Below, piece by piece: positions 33,309 through 45,049 of a stretch of 64,000 nt of DNA. Numbering within the stretch: position 1 is the first letter of the stretch; each line of letters starts with the position of its first letter. The position numbers and the translations under genes were made by a program. Below the pieces are notes generated by a model. That model saw nothing but the letters and a program-made list of their open reading frames with translations. It ran no database searches and was not told the DNA's origin. Source of the DNA: Capitella teleta (lineage: Eukaryota > Annelida > Polychaeta > Capitellidae); assembly GCA_000328365.1 (NCBI GenBank), contig KB292163.1:249680-313679 (forward strand), read 5' to 3'.

Positions 33309-34836
33309 TCAGCAGTGCACGATCACTTGGACACCACCGAATACGTTCATCATATACATGCACGCCACCGCCAGCACAACCATATAGCTGACCATGAAGA
33401 TACCGCCCAGTCCTCTGGTCAGTCGCCAACCATTGCAACTGAGCACAGCAGCCACAAACACACTGGTCAGCAGCAAAGTGACCGCACTGAATATCAATCC
33501 ACCGCTGTCGATGGACACGGAACTGCCAGGGTCAACAATCACAGTCTTCAGCGTCCAGGGTACGCCCAGGGCGACGAGGATGTCCACCACATTGCTAGCG
33601 ATGGCGTTTGACACTGCCATGTCACCCAGGCCTGGAATGACATCATATTATAAACAGCAAGGAGGAGGGTTCATGAGGTATAGAGAATGTAAAGACCATG
33701 GGGGGTAGCTTACCATCTCTGGCGACAATGAGACTAGCCAGTGCATCTGGTAGACTGGTGCCAGCAGCCAGGAAGGTAAGTCCCATTACAGTATCAGGTA
33801 TACCAAGAGTGTCACCTGGGAGTGCACAGGGTGAAGATTGACGTGGTGATTTGAAGGTAGCTCACCTATGATGATAATCATCCACACACTCACATATGTC
33901 AGAAGGCCAATCCATGCGATGGAAGCCAGGAGAGTCAACAGCCAAAACTTTCCCCAGATTCCAGGTCTTCGGCAGTCTGGGATGGTCAACATGAGAAGGA
34001 AAATGACCGGTAGCATGACTGACCACCACACTCGACCAGTGATGGACGCCGGTGCGGTCAATGGGGATTTAAAATCTTGATCTGACCAATCAGTGTTCTG
34101 GCCGAAAGAACCAGTTGACTGAAAACTCTTGAATGACTCGGCTGACGTTATGAAGAGGTCTAAGAGGAGGGAGCGTGTTTGCGTCAGAATTGCCATTGTT
34201 CTGAATGCATCGTTACCTTCCTTCTTCAATGGATCACGCTCAGTAGGAGGATCAACACGAAGCACCCGCTTCCCCTCATACCAACAGTAGTATTTGGTCA
34301 TGAAGTACTGACCCAACCCCTTGTTGAAGTACATGAGGAAACAGTAGCCAACGTAGACCAGAACCATGATCACCGCTTCGTACCTGCGAGCCAAGTTAAT
34401 GCATAGACTGTGAATTTATTAGGTTTATGTTAAACAATTACCAGTATATCACATTGTCCATCATGACAGTCACCAAGACAATAACACTAATAGTGTATGC
34501 CGTCAAATCTCTGACCACGGGCCAAAGGGTCAGTTGTATGATCTGTATTGCATACATAAGTTGATTAAATCAATTAAAAGCACACAAACTGACCACATGG
34601 CTGAACAGAGCGCATAGTGAGATGATGAATAGGAGATTGAAGACTGATGAGCCGACGATGGTCCCCACGCCGACGTCAGATTGCACAAAGAACACCGCTG
34701 AAATGAATAGCACAATGACGTGGTAGGAGAATAGATGGGTCGCACCGATGATGGAGGTGAACAATTCTGGTGCTGAGCTACCAGCCGCCATGAAAGTTGC
34801 TCCTGTGACATCTTCTTCCATTTGTAGCACTGCCCC

Positions 34837-34868
<32 letters not shown>

Positions 34869-35739
34869 CACTCGGTGATAGATAAAATGGAAGCTAAGAG
34901 GGGTGGGGTCGGGGCGTTCGAGGGTTTTGTAATGGATGGCGGAAGCTAGAATATTCCGGGGCGTGTTGCGTACCTGTACACATGCGTTCCAGTGATGCAA
35001 CGAAGTAATCACTGCAGACGATGGCCAGAGCAGCCAAAAGGTAACAAAAGGCGAGCACGTGCAACAGGATGTATCCATCGATCCGCTGTTCTTCCGTGAA
35101 TAAGTCATCCGGAAATCCAATGATTTCACGTTTTGTGCAGTTTTCAGCAACATCTTTAAATTCTTCAAACTGAAGGAGCCGGCGTCGTCCTGATCATATA
35201 AGTCAAAAGAATTGACGAATATATTTAATTTTACGGAATATTGTGAATACAATACAGACAGAGAGAACGTTATTCCACGGAAGAGATATTAAAAGAAAGC
35301 ACGAGTAAAAAGATATGTTTTCAATTTATATTTGAAAGTAAATAAAGAATCGGTAACTCAGGTGTCCGTCGCATTTTGACGAAATGCCGACTCCTGCCTC
35401 CCACAAAAATTAAAATCAGAGTAGTAACGCTGTTTTATGAAAATCATTAGTTGTAATTTTCATCTGGAAAGTTACCCTATATTCAAGCCAAAATTTAACT
35501 TTTTTTTTGTACATGCGTACTTGTATATGTATATGTTAAGCCAAGAACATTGCAAACAACACTCGCACTTGTATATCATCTAGAAAACTGTATTTAAGTA
35601 ATGCAGGTAGCTCACTCTTTTTGATCTCATCGGGATCCCCTGTGGTACGCTGGGTAACTAACTCCACAGCACACAGAACAGAACATAAAAGCGGAACCCA
35701 ACAGAAGCGACGACGCATCCGGAGTCCGGAATTCCGCAT
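33309..35739 (-). CDS. K+-dependent Na+/Ca2+ exchanger A (SLC24A5/NCKX5-like)
   Basis: Exchanges Na+ for Ca2+ plus K+ across a membrane. Minus-strand exons: 35616-35739, 34974-35189, 34746-34829, 34594-34697, 34442-34542, 34217-34383, 33866-34159, 33714-33815 and 33309-33631. They give 504 aa, close to human SLC24A5. An N-terminal basic stretch and hydrophobic run (about residues 8-30) act as a signal sequence. Alpha-1 repeat: [19 protein letters not shown], with the conserved Glu. Alpha-2 repeat: [18 protein letters not shown] then [11 protein letters not shown], with both Asp kept, although the usual SIGSNVFD has become AIASNVVD. A short cytosolic loop (about residues 270-330) separates the two halves, as in NCKX5. 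Two introns (34160-34216, 57 bases; 34698-34745, 48 bases) are tiny, stop-free and multiples of three. Paralogue B lies 2.8 kb upstream of it in the same orientation. Confidence 0.9.
34837..34865. repeat. Poly(A) run acting as polypyrimidine tract of exchanger A exon 3
   Basis: 29 A on the plus strand, hence 29 T on the coding strand, immediately before GGGGCAG and the exon 3 acceptor at 34829/34830. Length variation here could alter splicing. Confidence 0.9.
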
Positions 35740-36170
35740 GACGACTTGACGCTCTACGATGTCGAGATTTCAAACTGCGAAGGAAATCCTATAACCACAA
35801 GACGCCATTATGTGACTGACCCTCTGTGGTTTGCAGATAAGCCAATACTTGCTAAGTTACACCCCGTCTGACAGAGATAAAAGGAGGATAGATAACCTCA
35901 CCAGACTCTTTGTTATGTATTGTACTTGCATAAGTGTTTACAATTCTGTGTAAGTAATATATAAGATTTAAGAAGAAAATCATAAATTAACAGGATGTCG
36001 GTTCTTATATTTCACCTTGTTAAACCGAGAGATGTCGGAGTTTCCTTCTTATGCATTTCAAACGAAATTATGTAATAATATTAGGCGTGATAATAATGCA
36101 GTTAAATCACGCGCAAATCGAAAACAATGCCAGCCGGGGAAAGCCGACAAGCCAGCCGAAAGATATCTGA

Positions 36171-36211
<41 letters not shown>

Positions 36212-36660
36212 GTCGTTCGTTTTTTTTGGGTTGTTGTTTTTCTTCACTTTTCACGGAGTCGTCGTTTTTGTTGTTGTTGTTGGTTGGCCCTTTAGCTGCC
36301 AGCATTGGAGTATCACAATCAATGTACACACAACGTATACTTATCGCATACTACTTATGATAAGTTTATTCTTCGTAATCTTGCTATATGTGTAAAAAAA
36401 TCACTATGTACTCCAGTAGCTATTGTATGGTCACACTGAGGGAGAGAGATAGAAGGAGAGAGAGAGAAAAAAAAAGAAGAAACAACTTATTGGTCACGAT
36501 TGTCATGTGCCATGATTTACTCAGTAAATCAAGGCCTACTCACTCAGAATCACTTTATTAGCATTTGACGTTTTCTGTGCCGCCTCTTGTGAATTCAGTT
36601 AAAGGCAGCGTTCTGATGTAAGTCTCACTCTAGTGTCCGTTACATTGATTATTTATCTTG
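35740..36660. other. Upstream region of exchanger A, with (GCCGTC)n repeat
   Basis: A GCCGTC hexanucleotide repeat of nearly seven units at 36171-36210 is the main feature. No gene is supported. Frames through the repeat read as Ser-Pro, Arg or Asp-Gly runs, which is a repeat artefact. Confidence 0.45.
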
Positions 36661-36669
36661 TATTTTCAG

Positions 36670-37159
36670 CAAACAGCACCGCAGCACGAACCAAATGGCC
36701 TCAGCGTATCACTATCATGACTTCTCAGGCTCACGAGCAGACCTGCCCCATCTACGAAGGCACCTGCACTTGCGCAGACGAATGCCCCAGTGTTCCTCTC
36801 AATGTCAAGCAGCCGGCTGCAGAAGATTCCACCACGGAACGTTCCACGAGACTCGACGCACATCCCCATCAGCGTAAGTTAACGGCGTGTGCGGTTGGGT
36901 CGTCCGTGGTCCCTCAGACGTCGCCCTCTTCAGCTCAAGACAACACGAGCTCCAGTCGTACAAACACCGCCCGCCTCACGCAGCTCCCCCTTCGACTCGC
37001 CTCGCGTGAACATTCGAGAAACAAGCGCAGACGCCGGCCAACGCCTCTGAGGACCGAACCAGCGCCCTCCCGCTCCTGGCCTGCTAACGGCCAAAGAGAC
37101 AACCCTCCCTTCCTCCCTTCTCGGCCGGTTACGCAGAGTATCAATCCAATAAATCATTG
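36670..37159 (+). other. Orphan GC-rich open stretch with splice signals and AATAAA
   Basis: A frame open from 36633 to 37160 follows a TATTTTCAG acceptor (36661-36669) and includes a strong GTAAGT donor at about 36875 and an AATAAA at 37149-37154. An ATG at 36717 would begin MTSQAHEQTCPIYEGTCTC, a small Cys cluster. The composition (rich in C, Arg, Pro, Ser) differs from its surroundings. The family is not recognised. It could be a small gene, a terminal exon or the end of an unrecognised element. Confidence 0.25.
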
Positions 37160-38532
37160 AGATCACTCATTTGCCTCCGACTTCATTGCGATTCCCAGTA
37201 CGCTACACTTGCATTGTTATATTTATTGTTCGCGGAAACGGTTAAATGAGGCTGGGAATAATTTATTCTATAAGTATTTTGAAAGTCCATTCATGACGAC
37301 TGGGATAATCACTTTGATAGAATGAACAATGGGAGCACGAATGAACACATCTATTTCCACAAGATGTAACCTAGACTGAAACCATTGCAATGGTTGCCTA
37401 GTTAATAAAGGACTCCATTGAAACCGCCGAATGGCGAGAGCTCCGTTTTCCGGAGATTGCGCCTTATAATAGTTAGAAAAGGACCTTAAAGAGGACCTCT
37501 GATCATTTTGGAATCTTGTTAGATCGATTTTATGGGTTTCTGTGAGTGTCGAGAGACCATTTTTGAACAATTTGGTCAACTGAATGACATTCAAGACAAA
37601 TCAAAATACGAATTTCCTGCTCAGGCAGAATTGTTTGAAACGAAATGAGTGCGAGATTTCTTTTATGAGAACTGCTGAAAAAGCTGCTCACTCGACGGCT
37701 CCCATTGTTAACAAAAGGAGAATTACATTTGTCATGTCACCCACAGTCTGAAATCGAATGCGAAAAGAAAGCGAGATTTGAAACCTCTCAAATTCGATGT
37801 ATCTATGAGCAAGCGTAATGTCTAAAAACGTGTCAATCAAAAGGCGTATTTGTGTTTTGGGGTGCATCCTCTATCATTCGTTACTAGTTAAAAAAAATCT
37901 GAGGTCCTTTTTAAACAAGATGTATTAATTTACTGAAGTAAACCAAGTTTTGTGCATGTAATGGCAATCAATAATTTGATGCGCGAAAAGGAAGTGCGCT
38001 AGCTACCATGGCAACATAATAATAATAAAAAAATAAAAAAAAAAAATAAAAAAAAAAATGCTATAAACTATAATATAGTTATTTTAGGATTTAAATGTGA
38101 AACGTTTGATTTCAATTACTGCACCATACAATAGCATAAATGAGTGAGAAATGTCATAAATTTCTCCACTTTTATTTATTAATTATTTTATTAATTATTA
38201 ATGAATTTAATTTTTTATTAATAATTATTACTCATTAAGTACAATCTCACAGTATACTAAATAACCTGATATTTAGTTTTTCTACAATTACACGTACACA
38301 CAAATATTGCTAATTTGAAATTGATTGCATAATTTGATTAATGTCCTGTATATATATTCGTTCATTTATGTCTGATGTCCGAGGATTGGATTAATTGGTG
38401 TTTCATATTGATCTTAAACGCGCTGATTCATATACAAAAACATGTTTATTTATACAAAATAACATCTTCGCAAAAAATGCATGGCATTATAACTTATTTT
38501 CATTTGGGTGAACAATAGTACACCAAAGTGCG
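37160..38532. other. Intergenic AT-rich stretch
   Basis: No exon supported. It includes AT-rich low-complexity sequence at 38018-38060 and 38165-38235, and a TTTATT at 38445-38450 that serves as the minus-strand AATAAA of exchanger B. Confidence 0.4.
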
Positions 38533-41213
38533 TCAACAAACGGGTGAAGAAACACCCCCGAACACCCCAAGCACATAGAGACATGACAACACCGTGACCA
38601 GGAGATAAGCTAAGAACAAGAGAACGCCCACTGGGCGGGTCAGCTTCCAGCCATTGGCACAGATAACGATGATAAGGAACACAATGGTGACCAATAGAAT
38701 GACCGCACTGAAGAAGAGACCCTCACTGTTGATGGCCACGGTGGTGTTGGGGTCAACCATGCCTGTTTTGATAAGCCAAGGAAGACCAAGACCAAGGAGG
38801 ATGTCAAAGACGTTGCTGCCAATGGAGTTAGATACGGCCATCTCACCAAAACCTGGAATATTTCAGGCTGATTCACGGACCATTTCATGCATAGGCTTAT
38901 TCACCATCACGAGCAACAAATAAACTAGCCAGCGCATCAGGAATACTGTTGCCAACGGCTAGTAGTGTCAGTCCCATGACCGCGTCAGGAATTCCAAAGG
39001 TCTCCCCTGAAAATAGAATTTTTTATAATAGAAAGTTCATCTGATAACTGCATTTGTTATTCTATACATGCCCGAATAGCTAATATTATGCCATACAAAG
39101 TATGAGATTGCTGACCTATGATTGTGACCATCCAGACCATGACGTAAGACAGCGCTCCAATCCACACGATCGAAACGAAAAAAGTTCCGATGTACATTTT
39201 TTGCCAACATCCCGGGCGGCGGCAGTCGGGAATGGTGAACATCAGCGCAAGATTCGCGGGAAACATGACGACCCAGAAGATTCTGCTCCCGAGGGATTTC
39301 GGGAACGTCATGGGTGATTCGAATTCCTCCTCTGGGTCATCTCGTCCGCTGAGTTGTCTGCTGAGTGAACGGTTGCTGTGGCTGGAGACTGACAAACTCC
39401 TTTCGGTTGCTATGGACTCATTCGAATCCACTGAAAATGCATTGAAAAATTCTTGTTCGTTTTTGTTTTTGTTTTAATTGCATGTATCAACTATCAAGTC
39501 AATTTACTTTAATGTATAACAGGTACTCTACAAATATTGCACTTACCATGCAATTTTTGTGGGTCGGCATAATTCGGCAAAAGGGGAGTTTTCTCAGAGG
39601 ATGACTTTCTTTGACTTTTCCATGCTTTCACTTTGCCAATAACATAACCTCCAAGTTTGGGGTTGAAATACATAAGGACGATGTACATGATGTACATGAG
39701 CACCATGACTAGGCCCTCGTACCTATGTAACCAAACTTTGCATTAGGGCGAACGTATGCGCCGTGCCAAGTGAGGAGACCTACCAGTGAATAACGTTGTC
39801 AGACATCACTATGACCAAAACTGCAACACTCAGAGCATAGCAAAACATATCTCTGAAAACAGGCCACCAGGTCAGATAAATGACCTATGATTGACCTAAT
39901 TATAGGCATGCTGAGTTTAATGTAGGTCATACCATTCCACCGAACACAGCACACAATGATAGATTGAAAAGGAGATTGAACACAGCAGAGCCAACGATGG
40001 TGCCGACACCAACGTCCGATTTGGCAAAGAAAACACCTTTGAGGAAGAGAACACGTACATTGATTGAAACACTGATTATCAGTGACCAAAGTACTGACCT
40101 ATAACCGCAGTGAAGAGTTCTGGTGCTGAGCTTCCAGCTGCCATGAAGGTTGCTCCCGCGACATCGGACTGCACGTGAAGAACTGCGTGAGAGGTTAATT
40201 TGAAATCAGAGCACCCTGTATGACCAAGTACCTCTGCAAATAGCCTCAAGAGCGGCCACGAAATAGTCGTCACAGATCACCGCTAGTATCGCCATGATGT
40301 ACAAACAAATGAGGATATGAACGACGATTCCGCCATTTTGTTTTTGTTGGTCAGTCATGAAATCGTCGGGGAATTCATCGGAGGGACGACTGCAATTGTC
40401 GTCGAACTGCAAAAGGCGTCGACCTGTCGAGGAATTTTGAATTAAACATTAAAACTTCAAGAGGGTCATAGGTAATATTATTACATCATATGCCATGCCT
40501 TTGAAGCAAAGTTCACGGCGACGAAAACACTTTGGATGCACTTTTGATGTGGGCACTGTTTATTGTTTATGGTATAAAGATAAATAAGCATCGCTTACTT
40601 AGAATCCTTATCAATAAAAATTGCCCCCATTTACCAAATCTAAATCACTCAATTATATATGAGTGTCAATCAATCGGGCTATGGTGGGCTCAAGCCTCCG
40701 AAATCGAGTATGCATCGTAAATTCTTATCGATTCAGTGGAATGGATAAAGGAAGAGATTAATGGGATAAACCAGGGAATATGGGAATACATGTATTTAAT
40801 CTTACCGTAGGTTTATACATGGAGAATAGAACAACGATTATACGTACTGAACTTATCGCAATTGTACCACCCCAATATACAATAATTATTGCCTAAATTA
40901 GACGACATCTGAAGATGTTGAGGATGATGGCACCATGCACTTATAGCACATTTGGATGAAGATGTTCGGCTTGCGATCTTAGCAACCAGCTATAGCAACG
41001 CTCTTCCCAAATGCCAAGCATATTCGTATTTTGACACTGCTTATAATTATTCTGAAACATGAAGCATTGCTTTCATCTTCTTATCTCACCTCTGTTGTTG
41101 TCGCCATCCAGCTGACCCCCAGGGATCCGTCCCACGTATGACGTCAAAGCAAAGCATCCAAATAGAAGGGCCGAGACCCAGCATAATCTTCGTGATTTTC
41201 TCTGCGTTTTCAT
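38533..41213 (-). CDS. K+-dependent Na+/Ca2+ exchanger B (SLC24A5/NCKX5-like)
   Basis: Tandem paralogue of exchanger A with the same nine-exon plan and the same phases: 41090-41213, 40232-40423, 40099-40182, 39933-40036, 39784-39884, 39547-39722, 39116-39430, 38905-39006 and 38533-38852. Five exons have exactly the same length as in A (124, 84, 104, 101, 102 bases). The product is 505 aa. Start [12 protein letters not shown] is followed by a hydrophobic signal segment. Alpha-1 repeat: [19 protein letters not shown]. Alpha-2 repeat: [18 protein letters not shown], where GNS replaces the near-universal GTS next to the ion-binding Asp, then the canonical [11 protein letters not shown]. The cytosolic loop is Ser-rich ([19 protein letters not shown]) and may be phosphorylated. 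A minus-strand AATAAA lies about 85 bases after the stop. The acceptor of exon 4 ends AAAG. Confidence 0.9.
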
Positions 41214-42190
41214 CTTCGTTGATCCATGCGTATAATCTAGGCAACCAATGCGTATCGATGACTATCTGAACCTGAACCGATGTCCTCCGATCAATATAAC
41301 ATACTACGCTCAGTTCCTTATCTTCTGAGCAGTATACAGTGCGCACGTGCTATGCACAGTGCTCCTTGAGTCGCTTACTTATAGGATGCAAAATACACAT
41401 TTCTTTGAATACACACTTGCTCTGTGTTTTATACAATTCGTGGTAAGATCTGATGGTTGCGGCAGACCGAGGCTATTTGTATATGCTTTAAATTAGTGCT
41501 TACTGTGCATAGGATCTGAGCCAATCAGAGTTGAATTGCTGATAATGACACAGGGTGCTGTGTCATGGTGACGTGCGGAACATCAGATACGGTGACGTCA
41601 CATCCCTCCTTTAATGTTGACGTCACATCTCCTTCATGCTGACGTCATTTCATATCGTCATGCTTTCTGTACTCAAGGTTCGATATTGGATTTAAAAATA
41701 GCTGTTGTTGAGTAAAGTCACCTTAAGTGTAGATAAGCAAAGAGTCGCACGTGCACTGCCATGCAGTGGCAAATGCTGGTGCTCACTCGCATCTATCCAT
41801 GTGTCTTTTTTTCTATTTATGCAAATGCTTAGATTAACAAGTACTAGTGGTAACACTCACTCTTTTTTCAATGTATGGTTATCGGTATAGTGATTGGCTT
41901 CACACTACATATAAGTACATATATCAGGGATTTTATTATTCATTTCGCTCATATTGATGCTTGACTACCTGAGCAATCCAAGAAGGTGAGTTTTTTTTTT
42001 AATATATATATTTTTTTTTTATAAACAAAGCGATATATAGAATCCCCCCTACAAAAAAATATATTCATCGCTTTGTTTCTATATCTGATAGTTGGTGCAT
42101 TCTTGACTCAGTTGACTGAGCAGCGTAAGAAGAGGAGAAGGCTACTGTGCACGCGGTGCTTGAGTTCTATCTACATGTTCTCAATTCCAT
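41214..42190. other. Upstream region of exchanger B
   Basis: Contains several GTGACGTCA/TGACGTCA-type (CRE-like) sites at about 41590-41650: GGTGACGTCACAT, GTTGACGTCACAT and GCTGACGTCATTT. These are plausible cAMP-response elements upstream of the exchanger. An inverted repeat AAACAAAGCGAT lies at 42023-42034 and 42067-42078. Confidence 0.5.
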
Positions 42191-42194
42191 ATTA

Positions 42195-42365
42195 AATGGC
42201 AAACGAATGTCTGCGACACATACGTGAATATCTCGAAGACGTTTGACACGGTCAAACACGAAATCCTCCTAAACAGCTTTCGTACTATAGTGTTTGTAGG
42301 CCCGTGTTGAGCTGGGCGTTTATGGTTACTTGGCTAATCGTATGCCTACTCTATTTGTGTGTGAC
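42195..42365 (+). mobile_element. LINE reverse transcriptase scrap
   Basis: Encodes VNISKTFDTVKHEILLNSF, the RT block of CR1-group LINEs (DLSKAFDTVNHDILL), then after a break GVYGYLANR. Short and dead. Confidence 0.7.
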
Positions 42366-43154
42366 CCGCCCACAAAAAATAAAAAAAAAAAAAATAAAAA
42401 TAAAAATAAAAAATCAGTCTCAAGTTTGAATTTATTCATGAAGAGCTGCCAATTAACCTTGATGTGGTCAACAAATCAAAATATCTCTGCTAGTATAGAA
42501 GTAATGAGCATTTGAACCACGTGGAAAAATGCGGAAAATCGCGCTTGACATATTTTGAGTATGTTTATCACTAATACAACCATATCTCAGGTATTAATCG
42601 AAGGATCTGTACGAGATTTTGAAGCTACATTGATGCGATTCTTCGGATTTGAGTTAACTATAGGCGCTCAATTTCAGCGTCAAGTATGGGCCGGTTCCGA
42701 GATTTCTCTCTACCAAAAAGAAGACGTTCTGTGGTCACGTGGAATTCTTTGACCTCAAAAGCCGAACTCTGACCCATTGCAAATTCTCCTCAAAGGCTGC
42801 ACGTGTAAACACAATATCTCATGAAAACTATCAATAAAAGGCTCTGTTCACGCTGGTTACAGTGATACATTTCATTAAAATATCACACGAGTTCAAATAC
42901 CCAAATACCCAATATCAACCGCTTGAAACGACCACCATTTTTGTTCTTCGTTAATATACTTCATAATTACGACAGGCCAAACAGGTGGTCTATTAAAATT
43001 GAAATTAAATCAGTTTAAAGTTCAAACATGCACTTATGTTTTTTTGTAAGTTGAAGTTAAGATGTTGAACTACAAAAATAAAGCGAAACCCGGAAATTTC
43101 AATATTTTAGCCTCAGACGATTTTATCCCTATTTTTATCCGGGTCGTCTTTTTG

Positions 43155-44532
43155 CAACACTCGGAAGGTCATGTAACACCCGAAAGCCTGTCATGCAACA
43201 CCCAAAAAGTCATGCAACACCCGAGAGCCTGTCATGCAGCACCCAAAAGGTCATGCAACACCCGAAAGCCTGTCATGCAACACCCAAAAAGTCATGCAAC
43301 ACCCGAGAGCCTGTCATGCAGCACCCAAAAGGTCATGCCACACCCGAAAGCCTGTCATGCAGCACCCAAAAAGTCATGCCACACCCGAAAGCCTGTCATG
43401 CAGCACCCAAAAGGTCATGCAACACTCGAAAGCCTGTCATACAACACCCAAAAGGTCATGCAACACCCAAAAGCCTGTCATGCAGCACCCAAAAGGTCAT
43501 GCCACACCCGAAAGCCTGTCATGCAACACCCAAAAGGTCATGCAACACCCGAAAGCCTGTCATGCAACACCCAAAAGGTCATGCCACACCCGAAAGCCTG
43601 TCATGCAACACCCAAAAGGTCATGCAACACCCGAAAGCCTGTCATGCAACACCCAAAAGGTCATGCCACACCCGAAAGCCTGTCATGCAACACCCAAAAG
43701 GTCATGCAACACCCGAAAGCCTGTCATGCAACACCCAAAAGGTCATGCAACACCCGAAAGCCTGTCATGCAACACCCAAAAGGTCATGCCACACCCGAAA
43801 GCCTGTCATGCAACACCCAAAAGGTCATGCAACACCCGAAAGCCTGTCATGCAACACCCAAAAGGTCATGCAACACCCGAAAGCCTGTCATGCAACACCC
43901 AAAAGGTCATGCAACACCCGAAAGCCTGTCATGCAGCACCCAAAAGGTCATGCCACACCCGAAAGCCTGTCATGCAACACCCAAAAGGTCATGCAACACC
44001 CGAAAGCCTGTCATGCAACACCCAAAAGGTCATGCCACACCCGAAAGCCTGTCATGCAACACCCAAAAGGTCATGCAACACCCGAAAGCCTGTCATGCAA
44101 CACCCAAAAGGTCATGCCACACCCGAAAGCCTGTCATGCAGCACCCAAAAGGTCATGCAACACCCGAAAGCCTGTCATGCAGCACCCAAAAGGTCATGCA
44201 ACACCCGAAAGCCTGTCATGCAACACCCAAAAGGTCATGCAACACCCGAAAGCCTGTCATGCAACACCCAAAAGGTCATGCAACACCCGAAAGCCTGTCA
44301 TGCAGCACCCAAAAGGTCATGCCACACCCGAAAGCCTGTCATACAACACCCAAAAGGTCATGCAACACCTGAAAGACTGTCATGCAGCACCCAAAAGGTC
44401 ATGCCACACCCGAAAGCCTGTCATACAACACCCAAAAGGTCATGCAACACCCGAAAGCCTGTCATGCAGCACCCAAAAGGTTATGCCACACCCGAAACCT
44501 GTCATGCAACACCCAAAAGATCCTGCAACATG
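43155..44532 (+). repeat. 41-bp minisatellite (~33 copies), all three forward frames open
   Basis: Unit of 41 bases made of two half-units: CATGCAACACCCAAAAGGT (19) and a 22-base partner beginning CATGCAACACCCGAAAGC. Copies vary mainly at the GCAAC/GCCAC/GCAGC position. Because 41 is not a multiple of three, each forward frame passes through all three phases. All three are stop-free for over 1.2 kb and spell the same cyclic 41-residue peptide. The minus strand meets a TGA in each cycle of three units. There is no splice or start context favouring one frame, so it is treated as non-coding tandem DNA. Confidence 0.95.
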
Positions 44533-45049
44533 GTCCGTGGAAAGTCCTGCTTCAAGGGAGTCCACCAATCTGGGCATAATGGATGCAGAGGTGACAAATA
44601 ATCCGCTTACAGTCCGAGTATCCAAACGTCTAACTTTGGTTCCAAACTTTTCAATCAAGGTTGAAATGTTCGAAATTGGCCATTCTGAATGAATAAAGCA
44701 TTGGAAAGTGATTTTGGCCATTGAAACGGAAACGTATGCTGTAATATGACCGAATTCAGGCTGGCAACTCATTTACTTTTTTATTGTTGCTCACTGGCAC
44801 CTTTCTTCTAGATCTCAGTTAATTAATCGCGGATGTAATGGCAATCATATGATTACTACAATGGCTGAACACATACGTAGAGGTAAAATAAACGCACGGG
44901 TCTATAAATGCAATTATTCTTGGATAGCTATGTTTTGTGTGCTATGAAATGTTGTGTATTTCAAATATGTTCAGCAACCTCATGCCTTCCGTGTAAGTAC
45001 TCACATGAACAGTAGATACTAAGAGACTCGTGAAATGGACATGAGATAT

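Noticed and set aside
34530-34838. Minus-strand frame at 34530-34838 as a separate protein
   Set aside because: It is an off-frame reading across exchanger A exons 3 and 4 and their 48-base intron.
36127-36360. Ser-Pro / Asp-Gly repeat proteins
   Set aside because: Both are translations of a GCCGTC microsatellite with no supporting gene structure.
43155-44532. CRISPR-like array
   Set aside because: Units are contiguous without unique spacers, and the host is a eukaryote; this is a minisatellite.
43062-44692. Three long overlapping forward frames (436-499 codons) read as repeat proteins
   Set aside because: They are the three phases of one 41-bp tandem repeat. None has splice or start support, and the non-repeat tails differ arbitrarily.
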